Source: Arcicella aquatica (GTDB taxonomy: Bacteria > Bacteroidota > Bacteroidia > Cytophagales > Spirosomataceae). From it: a stretch of DNA of 64,000 nucleotides. A program made the position numbers and the translations under genes. The stretch covers positions 53,592 through 117,591 of the forward strand of contig NZ_JAYFUL010000016.1 of NCBI RefSeq assembly GCF_034928825.1, given 5' to 3'. The notes below the pieces were generated by a model, which was given only the letters and a program-made list of their open reading frames with translations, searched no databases and had not been told where the DNA came from. Shown here piece after piece: positions 36,572 through 45,756 of this stretch. Each line of letters begins with the position of its first letter. Position 1 is the first letter of the stretch.

Positions 36572-38512
36572 TTATTTGAATAGAAGGTTTTTTACATTTA
36601 ATGCTTTACTATTGCCCGTTGGGAATTTCACAAACACATCGTGTTGTCCTGAAACCCCTTTTATTTTCTGGCTAATATATTTAAAGGTGTTGACACCCGT
36701 TGGAGAAAAAGGGATAGTCGCTATCAATTTTCCCGTTTTTAAATCATCCAACCAAATCTCTATTTTACCCGTCACACTTGCTGAAATCTGTACTTGTACT
36801 TCCTTGCTTTTTTTATCTCCTAATTCTACGCCAGATAGCATAAACCACCCCCCCAAGTTTGAATTATTCGTAACGACATCTTCTGTACCAACCTTTACTT
36901 TTTCAACGCCATAGTAATTGCTATAACCTACCGCAGGCAGTTCAGTAAAACCATCTTTACACACGAACAAATCAAAATCAGCAGGTTTTTTTTCAGTAAA
37001 TAGCCCTACGCTTGTACCTACCCATGAATTATAATTTGGTTGGGTTTTATCAAGGTTTTTCAAATTGATACTCTCCCCTACCTGTTTCCAGTTTTTGCCA
37101 TCTCCACTATAATACGCTACCAAGTTGTGTAGATTTCTTACAACTTTTAGCCATACGATATTCCCAAAGGTATTTGGAACAGACTGAGTGTGTTTTTCAA
37201 AACTAAAAATGATTTTTTTGCCCTTTTCGAAACCACTATACAAACGCACTGTCACTTTTTGATTACCACTACTCAGATAAAGTCCTGCTTTGGTTAGAGA
37301 ATCAGTCGCATTAAAATCTACTTTTGTAACGGCTGAATAATAGTGGTCTGTTTCCTTTTGAACAATACTAGTTCTGCTACTATCTGAAACAAGTCGTAGC
37401 CAGCCTTTTCTGCTAGTAAGTGAATATTTGTCTGCATATTTCTTGCTCAAAAAGTGCCAGTCTAACGCAAGGGTTTCTTTCTCAAAATAATCTGTCGCAA
37501 CGCTTCGCCAATTGATATCACCTTTAGGGAGATTAGGGCTTGCGATAGGTAAAGTAGTAGGAGCCATTCCCCAAGGGCGGTCACCTTCCCAAATCACAGG
37601 GTAAAGCGATGTCTGACGACCCGTACCTGACCAATCATCACCATCATACTTTTCATAACTTTGTCCAATTGTCCACCAGCTTCCATCGGCCAATTGAATA
37701 GGTGCTGAAATATGGTTAGGACGACGGAACCCTACTTTTGGGTCGGTAATAGGTTTAAAAAACTCTCCTAATCGTTCCCATTTGGTTGAGTCACCTGTCA
37801 AAGCCGTACCCCTCATTACATATTGCCCTCCTGATACATCCCCTGCAGGGAAGTAATAATAATAGCCATTACGCTTACACATAACAGGGCCTTCTGCCCA
37901 ACTATATTGTAGTTTTGCATTTACCCAGTCCATATCAATCACTGATGATGTCAGTTGACCATCTTTGCCTAATTCTTGCAAACGATTGGTTTTTTGTCCG
38001 TTCTTGATAACCATGTAAGGTTTGCCATCATCATCTACAAAAATGGCATTGTCATATCCCAATGGTCCTGTTTTCGGATTTGACTTTACCTGTACTGGCG
38101 TAGACCAAGGTCCTGCCGGAGAATCGGCCTTGCTAAACCATTGTCCATTAGAAGAGAAATATATCCAATATGAGCCATAGAAATACGTAATAGCACCCTG
38201 CCAAATTCCTGCTGATGGATTATCTGAGACAAAGCTACCTATCGTTGGTGGTACTACACGGCTAATAACTTTCCAATGCACCATATCTTTTGAATGATAG
38301 ATTGGTAAATAAGGGGTAAAATGAAAGCTTGAGCCACAATGGTAAAAATCATCCCCTACTTTTAGCATCGTTGGATCTGGATGGTCGCCTGGCAAAACAG
38401 GATTTACGTATGTTTTTACTTCATTAAAAAAATCTTGTGCAATTACAGATACTGAGCTAGTAAAGCATAATAAGCCTATTAATATGATGTACTGATTTAT
38501 TTTATATTTCAT
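36572..38512 (-). CDS. GH43 xylosidase/arabinofuranosidase with CBM6
   Basis: 646-residue exported enzyme. Signal peptide (ends near VIAQ). A five-bladed GH43 propeller at about 33-325 has catalytic base Asp46 (HPDPTML), pKa-tuning Asp154 (YDNAIFVDDDG) and acid Glu207 (SWAEGPV). A GH43 C2 beta-sandwich (about 335-510) is followed by a C-terminal CBM6-like domain (about 520-646) with NLGGWFMLSGVELG and GQHDVFVKF. This three-part build is common in arabinoxylan-acting GH43 enzymes. Exact activity (xylosidase, arabinofuranosidase or doubly substituted xylan specificity) cannot be read. It is the last gene of the second enzyme block and has its own terminator. Confidence 0.92.
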   Translation of the reverse strand: MKYKINQYIILIGLLCFTSSVSVIAQDFFNEVKTYVNPVLPGDHPDPTMLKVGDDFYHCGSSFHFTPYLPIYHSKDMVHWKVISRVVPPTIGSFVSDNPSAGIWQGAITYFYGSYWIYFSSNGQWFSKADSPAGPWSTPVQVKSNPKTGPLGYDNAIFVDDDGKPYMVIKNGQKTNRLQELGKDGQLTSSVIDMDWVNAKLQYSWAEGPVMCKRNGYYYYFPAGDVSGGQYVMRGTALTGDSTKWERLGEFFKPITDPKVGFRRPNHISAPIQLADGSWWTIGQSYEKYDGDDWSGTGRQTSLYPVIWEGDRPWGMAPTTLPIASPNLPKGDINWRSVATDYFEKETLALDWHFLSKKYADKYSLTSRKGWLRLVSDSSRTSIVQKETDHYYSAVTKVDFNATDSLTKAGLYLSSGNQKVTVRLYSGFEKGKKIIFSFEKHTQSVPNTFGNIVWLKVVRNLHNLVAYYSGDGKNWKQVGESINLKNLDKTQPNYNSWVGTSVGLFTEKKPADFDLFVCKDGFTELPAVGYSNYYGVEKVKVGTEDVVTNNSNLGGWFMLSGVELGDKKSKEVQVQISASVTGKIEIWLDDLKTGKLIATIPFSPTGVNTFKYISQKIKGVSGQHDVFVKFPTGNSKALNVKNLLFK

Positions 38513-38568
38513 ATAAAGTTTTCTTTAGTGAATAATCAAGAGGATATTAGTTAAAATCGGTTCAGAAG

Positions 38569-38770
38569 TTATTTAATCGTTAATGTACCTGTATTAGGAA
38601 GATAGCCAATGGTAGGATCAGCCCTAAACCAGTCACTACATAACCTTCCAATGACTGTGTAGCATGGTTAACCATCATTAACAGGTATCCCCCTGCATTT
38701 TTTGGGCAAAACTTCCACTTGCAAATACTATACAGAATATAGCTAACAAATAGATTTTATATTTTTTATC
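38569..38770 (-). pseudogene. Remnant of an exported protein: signal peptide and C-terminal tail only
   Basis: Between the GH43-CBM6 and GH10 genes the minus strand still encodes a signal peptide-like KKYKIYLLAIFCIVFASGSFAQ that hits a stop within ten codons. In a different frame it then encodes an ending SDWFRADPTIGYLPNTGTLTIK followed by TAA at 38569. No ATG is left. The two pieces look like the two ends of one secreted protein with the middle deleted. The parent family is not recognisable. Confidence 0.55.
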
Positions 38771-38815
38771 TTCTCGTTTCGGATAACACTTGCCAACCTT
38801 ATCGGTTTACCTATT

Positions 38816-39937
38816 TTACTTACCCTTTGTACTGATCACTGAGTAAAAAGCAGGCTTAGGTTGATAGTTACGGTCGAACAATAATGGATAGTTTGTTCTA
38901 CCACGCACTGGCCATCCATTCAACCAACTTTGTCCATCATGTACTCCCCAAAAAGTTACTCTCGAAATCTTGTCTTTATGTTTCAAAAACAGGTTAAAAA
39001 GAGCTTCGTAATCCATCGCTAATTGAGTTTGAAGGCTGTCGGGCAATCCATTTGCATAAGGATTTAATGATGGAGAATTTTGCATGCGTTGATTCACATC
39101 AGCACCTTGAAAATCACGTTTTAGCACCTCAATATCCAGTTCTGTAAAAGCTACTTTAATGCCCAATGCCGAATACGCTAAAATACTTTCTTCAATCTGT
39201 TTCAGCGGTATTTTACCCAAATGCCAATGTCCCTGAATACCCACACCATCAATTTTCACACCTGCTGCTTGGATTTTTTTAATCAACGCAATACATCCTG
39301 CTCTTTTAGCAGGTTGCTCGTTATTGTAATCGTTATAGTAAAGTTCTGACTTTGGCGAGGCCGTCTGTGCTAGTCTAAAAGCTTCAGTAACAAAGTTTTC
39401 GCCTAATTTATTCAAAAAAATAGACCTGCGCATTGTTCCATCTTCGTTGAGTGCTTCATTGACAACATCCCATGTTTTTACTTTCCCGTCATATCTTTTA
39501 GCAACTGTTGTAATATGATTTTCAAAGAAAGTTTTCACAGAATCAGCATCTTTTATCTGGCGAACAAAATTTGGCAGTTGACTATGCCAAATTAACGCAT
39601 GTGCATTCACTTCAAGATTCAAGTTTTTGCAGTAGGTTATTAACTTATCGGCAGGTTCAAAGTTGTATACATCCCATTTTGGATGAATAATCTGAGCCTT
39701 CATAATATTTTCAGGTGTAGCCGTATTAAACTGTTGAGCAATTAAACTTGTCGCCTGTGGGTCTTTATCATCTATTTGATAAATACTCAAGGCTGTGCCA
39801 ATCACAAAATCTTTTTTAAATACCTTCTTCAATGAAGGAGTTTCTTTCACAGATTTCGTATGCTTTATCGGAGGTTTTGCCGATACCTCTACCATGCCAC
39901 ATAGTAAAAGTGCTAATAATATTTTGCTATTTATCAT
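38816..39937 (-). CDS. GH10 endo-xylanase (single domain)
   Basis: 373-residue exported xylanase with signal peptide (MINSKILLALLLCGMVEVSA) and an uninterrupted GH10 barrel: FNTATPENIMKAQIIHP, HALIWHSQLPNFV, acid/base Glu161 in WDVVNEALNED, GIQGHWHLGK, nucleophile Glu266 in VAFTELDIE, and VTFWGVHDGQSWL. Compared with the GH10 at 4400-6082 it lacks the inserted binding module and the lipid anchor. It probably trims soluble xylo-oligosaccharides in the periplasm while the anchored enzyme attacks polymer outside. The genes on either side are GH43 enzymes on the same strand; a decayed gene fragment lies immediately downstream. Confidence 0.95.
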   Translation of the reverse strand: MINSKILLALLLCGMVEVSAKPPIKHTKSVKETPSLKKVFKKDFVIGTALSIYQIDDKDPQATSLIAQQFNTATPENIMKAQIIHPKWDVYNFEPADKLITYCKNLNLEVNAHALIWHSQLPNFVRQIKDADSVKTFFENHITTVAKRYDGKVKTWDVVNEALNEDGTMRRSIFLNKLGENFVTEAFRLAQTASPKSELYYNDYNNEQPAKRAGCIALIKKIQAAGVKIDGVGIQGHWHLGKIPLKQIEESILAYSALGIKVAFTELDIEVLKRDFQGADVNQRMQNSPSLNPYANGLPDSLQTQLAMDYEALFNLFLKHKDKISRVTFWGVHDGQSWLNGWPVRGRTNYPLLFDRNYQPKPAFYSVISTKGK

Positions 39938-40008
39938 TGGATAATTTCTATTTTTATAATTATATATTATTGAACTATCTAGTAATCAAACAAATAATAC
40001 GTTTTTTA

Positions 40009-41055
40009 CTATTTATAAGCTGTAATCGTTTGTATAGTTCCATCTGGATTGTAGTGCAATTCTGTCACTTTTACATTTCTTAAATGTGTTTTTCCAGAAA
40101 GCTGAATATCATGATAAAACAAGTACCATTTTCCTTTGACCTCAACAATTGAGTGGTGACTTGTCCAACCGTCAACAGGATTTAATATTACGCCTTTGTA
40201 AGTAAAAGGGCCATAAGGAGTATCGCCAACGGCATAGCAAAGGTTATGAGTATCACCCGTTGAGTACGAGAAGTAATATTTTCCTTTGTATTTGTGCATC
40301 CATGAAGCTTCAAAGAAGCGTTTGTCATTATTATCTTCTAAGAACAATTTACCATTCTCATCTAAAATTTTGATTTCTTTTACTTCACCGTCAAATTGCT
40401 TCATATCTGCGGTTAGCTTTGCTATTCTTGGCAAACGAGCGACTTCGCCTTTCTTTGGATTGTCTGTTACTCCTAAGTACGTATTTTTGTCATAACGTTG
40501 TAACTGACCGCCCCAAATGCCCCCAAAATACATGTAAAAGCTACCGTCAGTATCTTTAAAAACGCAGGGGTCTATGCTATAACTACCTTTGATGGGTTCT
40601 TTTTCTGCCTTAAATGGTCCTACAGGACTTTTACTAGTTGCTACGCCCATTCGGAATATATCTTTTTTATCTTTCACGGGAAAATACAAATAATACGTAC
40701 CGTTTTTGAAGGCTGCATCAGGTGCCCAAAGCTGGCGACCCGCCCAAGGAATATCTTTGATAGAAAGCCCTACACCATTATCTTTTACTTTCCCTCCAAT
40801 TTTATCCATCGATAAAATGTGAAAGTCTTTCATATCAAAATGCCCTCCTTCATCGTCTTGAGCAACGCCAGATTCAATGTCATGTGAAGGATAAACATAG
40901 ATTTTTCCATTGAAAACATGCGCAGAAGGGTCTGCCGTATAGATTTCCTTTATTAATGGCTGTGAAATCGGTTGTTTCTTTGAATCTTGTGCTACTACTG
41001 ATAATGTGATCATTGTCATTGAAACAATCATCAAAAAAATAGACTTGTTTTTCAT
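40009..41055 (-). CDS. GH43 beta-xylosidase/arabinofuranosidase (single propeller)
   Basis: 348-residue exported enzyme with signal peptide (cleavage near VVAQ). A single five-bladed GH43 propeller has catalytic base Asp42 in YTADPSAHVF, Asp162 in YSIDPCVFKD and acid Glu249 in FFEASWMHKYKGKYYFSYS. Further motifs are GRQLWAPDAAF and DGWTSHHSIVEVKGKWYLFYHD. The opening YTADPSAHVFNGKIYVYPSHD is typical of the GH43_1-type xylosidases found in Bacteroidota xylan loci. No binding module. Releases xylose or arabinose from oligosaccharides in the periplasm; exact specificity is inferred. Confidence 0.92.
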   Translation of the reverse strand: MKNKSIFLMIVSMTMITLSVVAQDSKKQPISQPLIKEIYTADPSAHVFNGKIYVYPSHDIESGVAQDDEGGHFDMKDFHILSMDKIGGKVKDNGVGLSIKDIPWAGRQLWAPDAAFKNGTYYLYFPVKDKKDIFRMGVATSKSPVGPFKAEKEPIKGSYSIDPCVFKDTDGSFYMYFGGIWGGQLQRYDKNTYLGVTDNPKKGEVARLPRIAKLTADMKQFDGEVKEIKILDENGKLFLEDNNDKRFFEASWMHKYKGKYYFSYSTGDTHNLCYAVGDTPYGPFTYKGVILNPVDGWTSHHSIVEVKGKWYLFYHDIQLSGKTHLRNVKVTELHYNPDGTIQTITAYK

Positions 41056-41178
41056 TGCTTAAAATTAGTTTTGGTCATTTCTGCGACCTACTTGTTTAAT
41101 ATTTACTACAAAAATCATTTGTACTATATTTGATTATCACCCTAAACCAAAGCTCAGTATCATCCTTTAAAATGAAGA

Positions 41179-42174
41179 TTAATAGTTTTTCATGATGCCT
41201 AAATCATAGGGAATTATTCCATAGTCAGCATAATTGCCATTTACTACGCCCTGAAATATTACTTGACAATGATTTATATCTTCTATTTCACACATTTCAT
41301 CTATCCCCGAACGCAAAATTTCTCCATGCGATACTTGGTCTGTCCAATGCTCATTCGTTTCAATTAAATTAGCGTAATCAGCCCACTTTTCATTAAGTTT
41401 TGTCCAAGTGCCATCAAGACTTGATGCTTGCCATATTTCAAAGTAGCGTCTTATATCTTCTACCATCATATAGTATTTGCCATCCGCTTTATTTTTATAT
41501 ACATGGGGTGCTTCAAAAGTATCTGTAGCAACTACCACAGGCTCAGACCATTTATAGGGAAAATCGGCAACAAGCGTACTACGTTTTTTAATCGTAAAAG
41601 AGCCATCCTGAGCTGAATAAAAACAATGTATTTTTGTGCCATCTGAGATACACCAAAAATCAATTCCATCGGTAAAACCCATGGCTTTACCCGCTGACCA
41701 TCCTTGAGGACTATTGATATCTGCATTGGTTGAAAAGGTTGCTCCTAAACCGCTTTGGTAGATTAAATACCAAGTTTTTTTTGATTTAAGTTGAAAAACC
41801 TGTGGTGCACAAAAATATGACCCTCCATTTAATGAAGTCATATAATTTCTATCGGCTTTTTTCAAGTCTGTTAGCTCTTTACCAGCAATATAACCCATGC
41901 GCCATTTAGTAGCGTCTCTTCCAGTGTAGAACACATGCCATTTTCCGTCAACATTCACAATGGTTGGGTCTTTTACCGAAACGTCGTCAAAAGTTCCAGT
42001 AATGCCTTCCAAGAAAACCCTATCGCCAGTTCTCCAAATAGGATTTGATTTCATCGTATAAGGAGGGCTTATTATCGTAGGCGTTACTTCTGTTTTTTTG
42101 CAACATATAAGTGCCGAAAAAACGAATAACCATCGAACTATTTTGAGACTGCATTTATTCACTACGCTTATCAT
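41179..42174 (-). CDS. GH62 alpha-L-arabinofuranosidase (lipoprotein)
   Basis: 331-residue lipoprotein (signal ending LFVFSALIC, Cys24). Five-bladed propeller with GH62 signature motifs: SVKDPTIVNVDGKWHVFYTG (Asp69), SYFCAPQVFQL, WYLIYQ, TDGIDFWCISDGT (Asp172) and DTFEAPHVYK with acid Glu221. GH62 enzymes specifically remove single arabinose decorations from arabinoxylan. Length and motif order fit the family, which is related to GH43. It sits between a GH43 and a GH30 gene on the same strand but is separated from the GH30 gene by 577 bases containing two strong hairpins, so it may be its own transcription unit. Confidence 0.9.
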   Translation of the reverse strand: MISVVNKCSLKIVRWLFVFSALICCKKTEVTPTIISPPYTMKSNPIWRTGDRVFLEGITGTFDDVSVKDPTIVNVDGKWHVFYTGRDATKWRMGYIAGKELTDLKKADRNYMTSLNGGSYFCAPQVFQLKSKKTWYLIYQSGLGATFSTNADINSPQGWSAGKAMGFTDGIDFWCISDGTKIHCFYSAQDGSFTIKKRSTLVADFPYKWSEPVVVATDTFEAPHVYKNKADGKYYMMVEDIRRYFEIWQASSLDGTWTKLNEKWADYANLIETNEHWTDQVSHGEILRSGIDEMCEIEDINHCQVIFQGVVNGNYADYGIIPYDLGIMKNY

Positions 42175-42404
42175 TTAAGATTGATTATATTATTATTTTG
42201 GATATTTAAGTTGATAACCGAAGTCAATAGATTGTCTCCAAATTTCAGACATCGCAAAGTAAAATAATAAGTGAAAAAACATGTAGCACAAATTAATATA
42301 TCTGTATTCCAAATGTTCAAAGGAAAATATAAAACGATAAATTCAATTCATTTTAATATAAAAATGAGTTTTAAAAAACGATTAGTGAAGAATTAATCAC
42401 AAGT

Positions 42405-42433
42405 AAGCGATAAAGTAATGAACTTTATCGCTT
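42405..42433. repeat. 12-base perfect stem-loop upstream of GH62
   Basis: AAGCGATAAAGT/ACTTTATCGCTT with a five-base loop. No T-run on either exit. It lies 230 bases upstream of the GH62 start and 140 bases from the larger hairpin at 42561-42609; it may act in RNA processing or regulation. Confidence 0.65.
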
Positions 42434-42560
42434 GGATAACTGTATGAATTATCTGATTATTTAGTAGGCTCTTCAACTACTAAAATGCTTATTTTTGAGA
42501 CTGAATATTGTGTGTTAGTGATAATATTTCTCTACTATCAATTTGTCTCCCTATTAAACT

Positions 42561-42609
42561 ATTTCTAGCTCATATCATTTGAAAATTTCCAATGATATGA
42601 GCTAGAAAT
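42561..42609. repeat. 19-base perfect inverted repeat between GH30 and GH62
   Basis: Arms 42561-42579 and 42591-42609 (ATTTCTAGCTCATATCATT and its complement) are perfectly paired around an 11-base loop. Neither exit is T-rich. It lies about 145 bases past the GH30 stop, in a 577-base region without genes. Possible roles: transcript end-protection, a regulatory RNA, or a mobile-element end. Confidence 0.75.
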
Positions 42610-42752
42610 AACGAGACCTTACTATTAGTTTTTTTATATTTTCACAAAATTAAATACCATAAAAAAATATAACATCACGAACCATTAACAATATACGTTA
42701 CATATCTTATTTAATGGTTTGAGTATAATTTTACATTTTAAATCTCGTTATG

Positions 42753-44051
42753 CTAATTATTTATCACCACTGTGGTAATACTACTTGGTGCTACGTTTAG
42801 TTCAACAATACTGCTGGTAACAGTCAAATTTTGCTTGGTTAAATTTTCTTTTTCAGTAGTAGTATAAGCAATAGCAGTAGTAGCAGCTAGTCCATTTAGC
42901 TGAACATTTTTAACAGAATTACTTTCTGGGTTTAGTATTACCACAACCGTCTGCGTCCCTTTCTTATAAGCTGTTATTTTTAAATAAGTATTCGTACTGA
43001 AATCCGTACCTATGCGAACAAACCCTGGGCGGACAAATTTTGAATAATGCGAGAAACCATATCCACGCTTAAGCACTTCTCCATTGATAGTACCCTCTTC
43101 CCCATCGCCAATAAATGAATAGTAGCGTTGCAAATACCACCAAATGTAGGCATTCCAATTATTAGTCATTGCATCATGGACGGAAACAAGCATTTTCATA
43201 CTTTCAGCCCATTTGGCAGTTTCTGAATAGGTATTCCATTTAGCAGCACCCGTATTTCCAGTATCCAGATTTAATAAAAACTCTGTCATCCAGATTTCTT
43301 TTTTCTTTTGCTCTGCCAAAGGGAACTTCGCTAAACCACCACCATAAATATGACCCGCCACGATGTCAAATTTTTGAGAAGCCTCTTCATTAGATAGCAA
43401 GGCATTAGTCATGTTCTGGTTAAAATTCAAAGATTCTGGCGCAGCAAGTTTTGCTCCAACAATTTCGCCCGGAGCCTTCAAGAAATTAATCATGTCGTCG
43501 GCAGTCCAATCACAAGATTCATAAGAAGCTTTCCAATCAGGCTCATTTTGAATGGAAACCACATCTACAGGAGCACCATTTTGAGTCATAAAAACGATAA
43601 ATTCATTGATGTAATCTTTAAATGCTTTGTAGTTTTCAGGCAATAAACGACCTCCTATATCACTTTTATTACTCTTGAGTGCTGCAGGAGGCGACCAAGG
43701 ACAAGCCAATACTTTTGCTCCATATCTTTTTGCCTCTTTTACAGCTTCTACAATAATAGGCCATTCATTTTTATTAGAAGACAATCTTACCCTAAAAATG
43801 CTAAGCCCCAATTGGTTTTCATCTATCCCAAATGCTTTTGTTGCTTCCGTAGGTTTCAACGATTGCGTCCCCCACATTCTGTTTGCTGCACCAAACCCTG
43901 TGATTGTCTGATAGGTTGTCTGGGGGTTTATATTAATATTAAAAGGTGTGGGCTTAACCACAACAGGATTAGTATCAACAGCTTTTTCACAAGCTGAACA
44001 GATAACTATTAACGTGAATAAATAGAAAAAAGATTTGAACAAATTTTGCAT
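42753..44051 (-). CDS. GH30 xylanase (glucuronoxylanase-like lipoprotein)
   Basis: 432 residues from the ATG at 44051, chosen because MQNLFKSFFYLFTLIVICSAC is a lipoprotein signal; an upstream ATG at 44135 would add 28 unrelated residues. The GH30 barrel opens with YQTITGFGAANRMWG and has CPWSPPAALKSN, acid/base Glu170 in SIQNEPDW and nucleophile Glu257 in IWMTEFLLN. It ends with the beta-sandwich side domain (VVVILNPESNSVKNV). Sequence style resembles GH30 subfamily 8, which cuts xylan next to 4-O-methyl-glucuronic acid. The CE15 and GH115 genes nearby fit glucuronoxylan as substrate. Subfamily is inferred. Confidence 0.88.
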   Translation of the reverse strand: MQNLFKSFFYLFTLIVICSACEKAVDTNPVVVKPTPFNININPQTTYQTITGFGAANRMWGTQSLKPTEATKAFGIDENQLGLSIFRVRLSSNKNEWPIIVEAVKEAKRYGAKVLACPWSPPAALKSNKSDIGGRLLPENYKAFKDYINEFIVFMTQNGAPVDVVSIQNEPDWKASYESCDWTADDMINFLKAPGEIVGAKLAAPESLNFNQNMTNALLSNEEASQKFDIVAGHIYGGGLAKFPLAEQKKKEIWMTEFLLNLDTGNTGAAKWNTYSETAKWAESMKMLVSVHDAMTNNWNAYIWWYLQRYYSFIGDGEEGTINGEVLKRGYGFSHYSKFVRPGFVRIGTDFSTNTYLKITAYKKGTQTVVVILNPESNSVKNVQLNGLAATTAIAYTTTEKENLTKQNLTVTSSIVELNVAPSSITTVVINN

Positions 44052-44096
44052 AGTTATAGTAGGTTTTGTTTTATAAATGACAATAAAAGTTCTTAC

Positions 44097-44117
44097 CAAG
44101 CCGTCTGAAACGGCTTG
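44097..44117. repeat. Stem-loop in the GH30 leader
   Basis: CAAGCCGT/ACGGCTTG (8 bases) with a five-base loop, 46 bases upstream of the GH30 start. GC-rich for this genome. On the minus strand it is followed by GTAAGAACTTTTATT, so it may be a weak terminator after CE15 or a leader structure. Confidence 0.55.
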
Positions 44118-44143
44118 ATAATTCTTAAACTCCAAAGAATGAT

Positions 44144-44173
44144 ATAACCACTATTCATAAAAATAGTGGTTAT
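44144..44173 (-). terminator. Stem-loop 13 bases after the CE15 stop
   Basis: Perfect 12-base stem ATAACCACTATT/AATAGTGGTTAT with a six-base loop. Position right after the CE15 stop suggests termination or 3'-end protection. The exit ATCATTCTTTGG is only partly T-rich. Confidence 0.55.
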
Positions 44174-44185
44174 GTTTGTGAGATA

Positions 44186-45730
44186 TTATTTAGTAAGTCG
44201 TTCGTATTTCAACTGTTTACTTGCCCAAGGAATGAAAAACTGAAAGTTAGGGGCATCTGTATGACCGCCATTGTGTTGGCGCCACGCTAATTCGCCGTCG
44301 AGTAATCCAGAAAGTACGGGAGGCATATTTTCAGTATTATAATCATTACTTACCCCTAAATCCTTTGCACCCAACAGTTTAAATACTGTTCCTGCCGCTA
44401 TGGTAGCTTTATAACTCCCAACTTGGTCAAGCCATTTAGCATCTCCCTTTTCTGGTATGCCATAACTCACAAAAGTAGGACGTGGTGCACAAAGTGCCAG
44501 AAGTTCGTGTGAGTCTACGGGAATATCACAGCCTGTTTTACTCCCAAAAGAAGATTCAGCTGTAGCATACTTGAGGTAATTGCCAGCCAACCAATGAAAT
44601 CCTCCTGAACTAGCCAAACTTTCTACTGCTTCACCAAAAACTCGTCTTTGTAGGGTAGTTCCACCCTTTCCCGATGAGCCAATTAATCCTAAGGCAAAAC
44701 GTTGGTCAAAAGCCATTGCCACTAGCGCCGCTTTTCCATACCTTGAAACGCCTTCGATTCCTACTTGCTTGGCATTGACCAAAGGTTCTGTCTCGAGATA
44801 GTCTAGTGCTTTGGATGCACCCCAACCCCACGCTCTTAAAGCGCCCCAATCGTCTGGCTTTCTTGGTTGTCCTTTATTTACTAAACCAATAATTCCGCGC
44901 GTTAGTACTGCACCATTATCAGCCTGTATACTACCTGTTTCTAGCGTACAGTATCCCCAACCAGCCGCTAACAATTGCTCGGTAGGTGGAGAATCACCCG
45001 TGACTGGCGGTGCAAAAAAGCTAGGTGCGGGTAGTCTGGTGATAGGCGAATAAGCAGGGTACTTATCAAAAATCTGCTTTAAATCTGGGTTGGTCTTTAT
45101 CATCATTTCCTTAAAAGCCAGATTTATTTTCTCCATATCGCTCGGGTTAGGCTGTGCTGGTGCTGGCAAGGTAGGGAAACCAAACATGATAAGTACTGGT
45201 ACTGGACCTTTTACATTAGTCGGTAATACCACTACCATGTTGATATTTACATCAATCAAAGGATAGTCGGTATTATCTACATGACCAATCAGGTGTTTAG
45301 CCACTACGGGTACACGCCCTACAAATTCGTTATCAGTAACTTTTACTGTCCAAGTTACTTTAGGTACATTTTTAGGGATTCGCCCATACATTTCTTTTTC
45401 AAAGTCTTCAGCAATTTCTGGGCGACGTTGATTCCACCATTCTGTGGGAGTAGTTATTTTTTTACCATTTTTGGCAGTAAGAATATCTGGTAATAAAGGG
45501 CAAGGATTGGCCAATTGCTCATCGTAATTAGCATAATTTGGGTCAGCTTCACTAGCACTTGGCTCTGGTCTTAGTTTTTTAATACCTAATTGCTGCATCA
45601 TATTAGCTTGGTCTTGCTGTGCAGTAAATGTGGTAAGGGGCGGGTATTTGTTACTATCAATGACAGTCTGTTGCGATAAGCCTAAATAGCTTAGGCTCAT
45701 AGCTCCAATAAATATTAAGTATATTTTCAT
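44186..45730 (-). CDS. CE15 glucuronoyl methylesterase
   Basis: Cleaves esters between lignin alcohols (or methyl groups) and 4-O-methyl-glucuronic acid of xylan. 514 residues with signal peptide (cleavage near GLSQ). Alpha/beta-hydrolase fold with the CE15 nucleophile motif GIEGVSRYGKAA (Ser329), catalytic His490 in RQHNGGHTDAPNF, WGWGASKALDYLE before the nucleophile, and PVDSHELLALCAPRPTFVSYG. Bacterial members have the same size. Neighbours GH30, an SGNH acetylesterase and GH115 make a coherent glucuronoxylan debranching set. Gap to the upstream esterase gene is 26 bases, so they are co-transcribed. Confidence 0.93.
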   Translation of the reverse strand: MKIYLIFIGAMSLSYLGLSQQTVIDSNKYPPLTTFTAQQDQANMMQQLGIKKLRPEPSASEADPNYANYDEQLANPCPLLPDILTAKNGKKITTPTEWWNQRRPEIAEDFEKEMYGRIPKNVPKVTWTVKVTDNEFVGRVPVVAKHLIGHVDNTDYPLIDVNINMVVVLPTNVKGPVPVLIMFGFPTLPAPAQPNPSDMEKINLAFKEMMIKTNPDLKQIFDKYPAYSPITRLPAPSFFAPPVTGDSPPTEQLLAAGWGYCTLETGSIQADNGAVLTRGIIGLVNKGQPRKPDDWGALRAWGWGASKALDYLETEPLVNAKQVGIEGVSRYGKAALVAMAFDQRFALGLIGSSGKGGTTLQRRVFGEAVESLASSGGFHWLAGNYLKYATAESSFGSKTGCDIPVDSHELLALCAPRPTFVSYGIPEKGDAKWLDQVGSYKATIAAGTVFKLLGAKDLGVSNDYNTENMPPVLSGLLDGELAWRQHNGGHTDAPNFQFFIPWASKQLKYERLTK

Positions 45731-45756
45731 AGTATAGGAATTTTTAAACGCAATGA

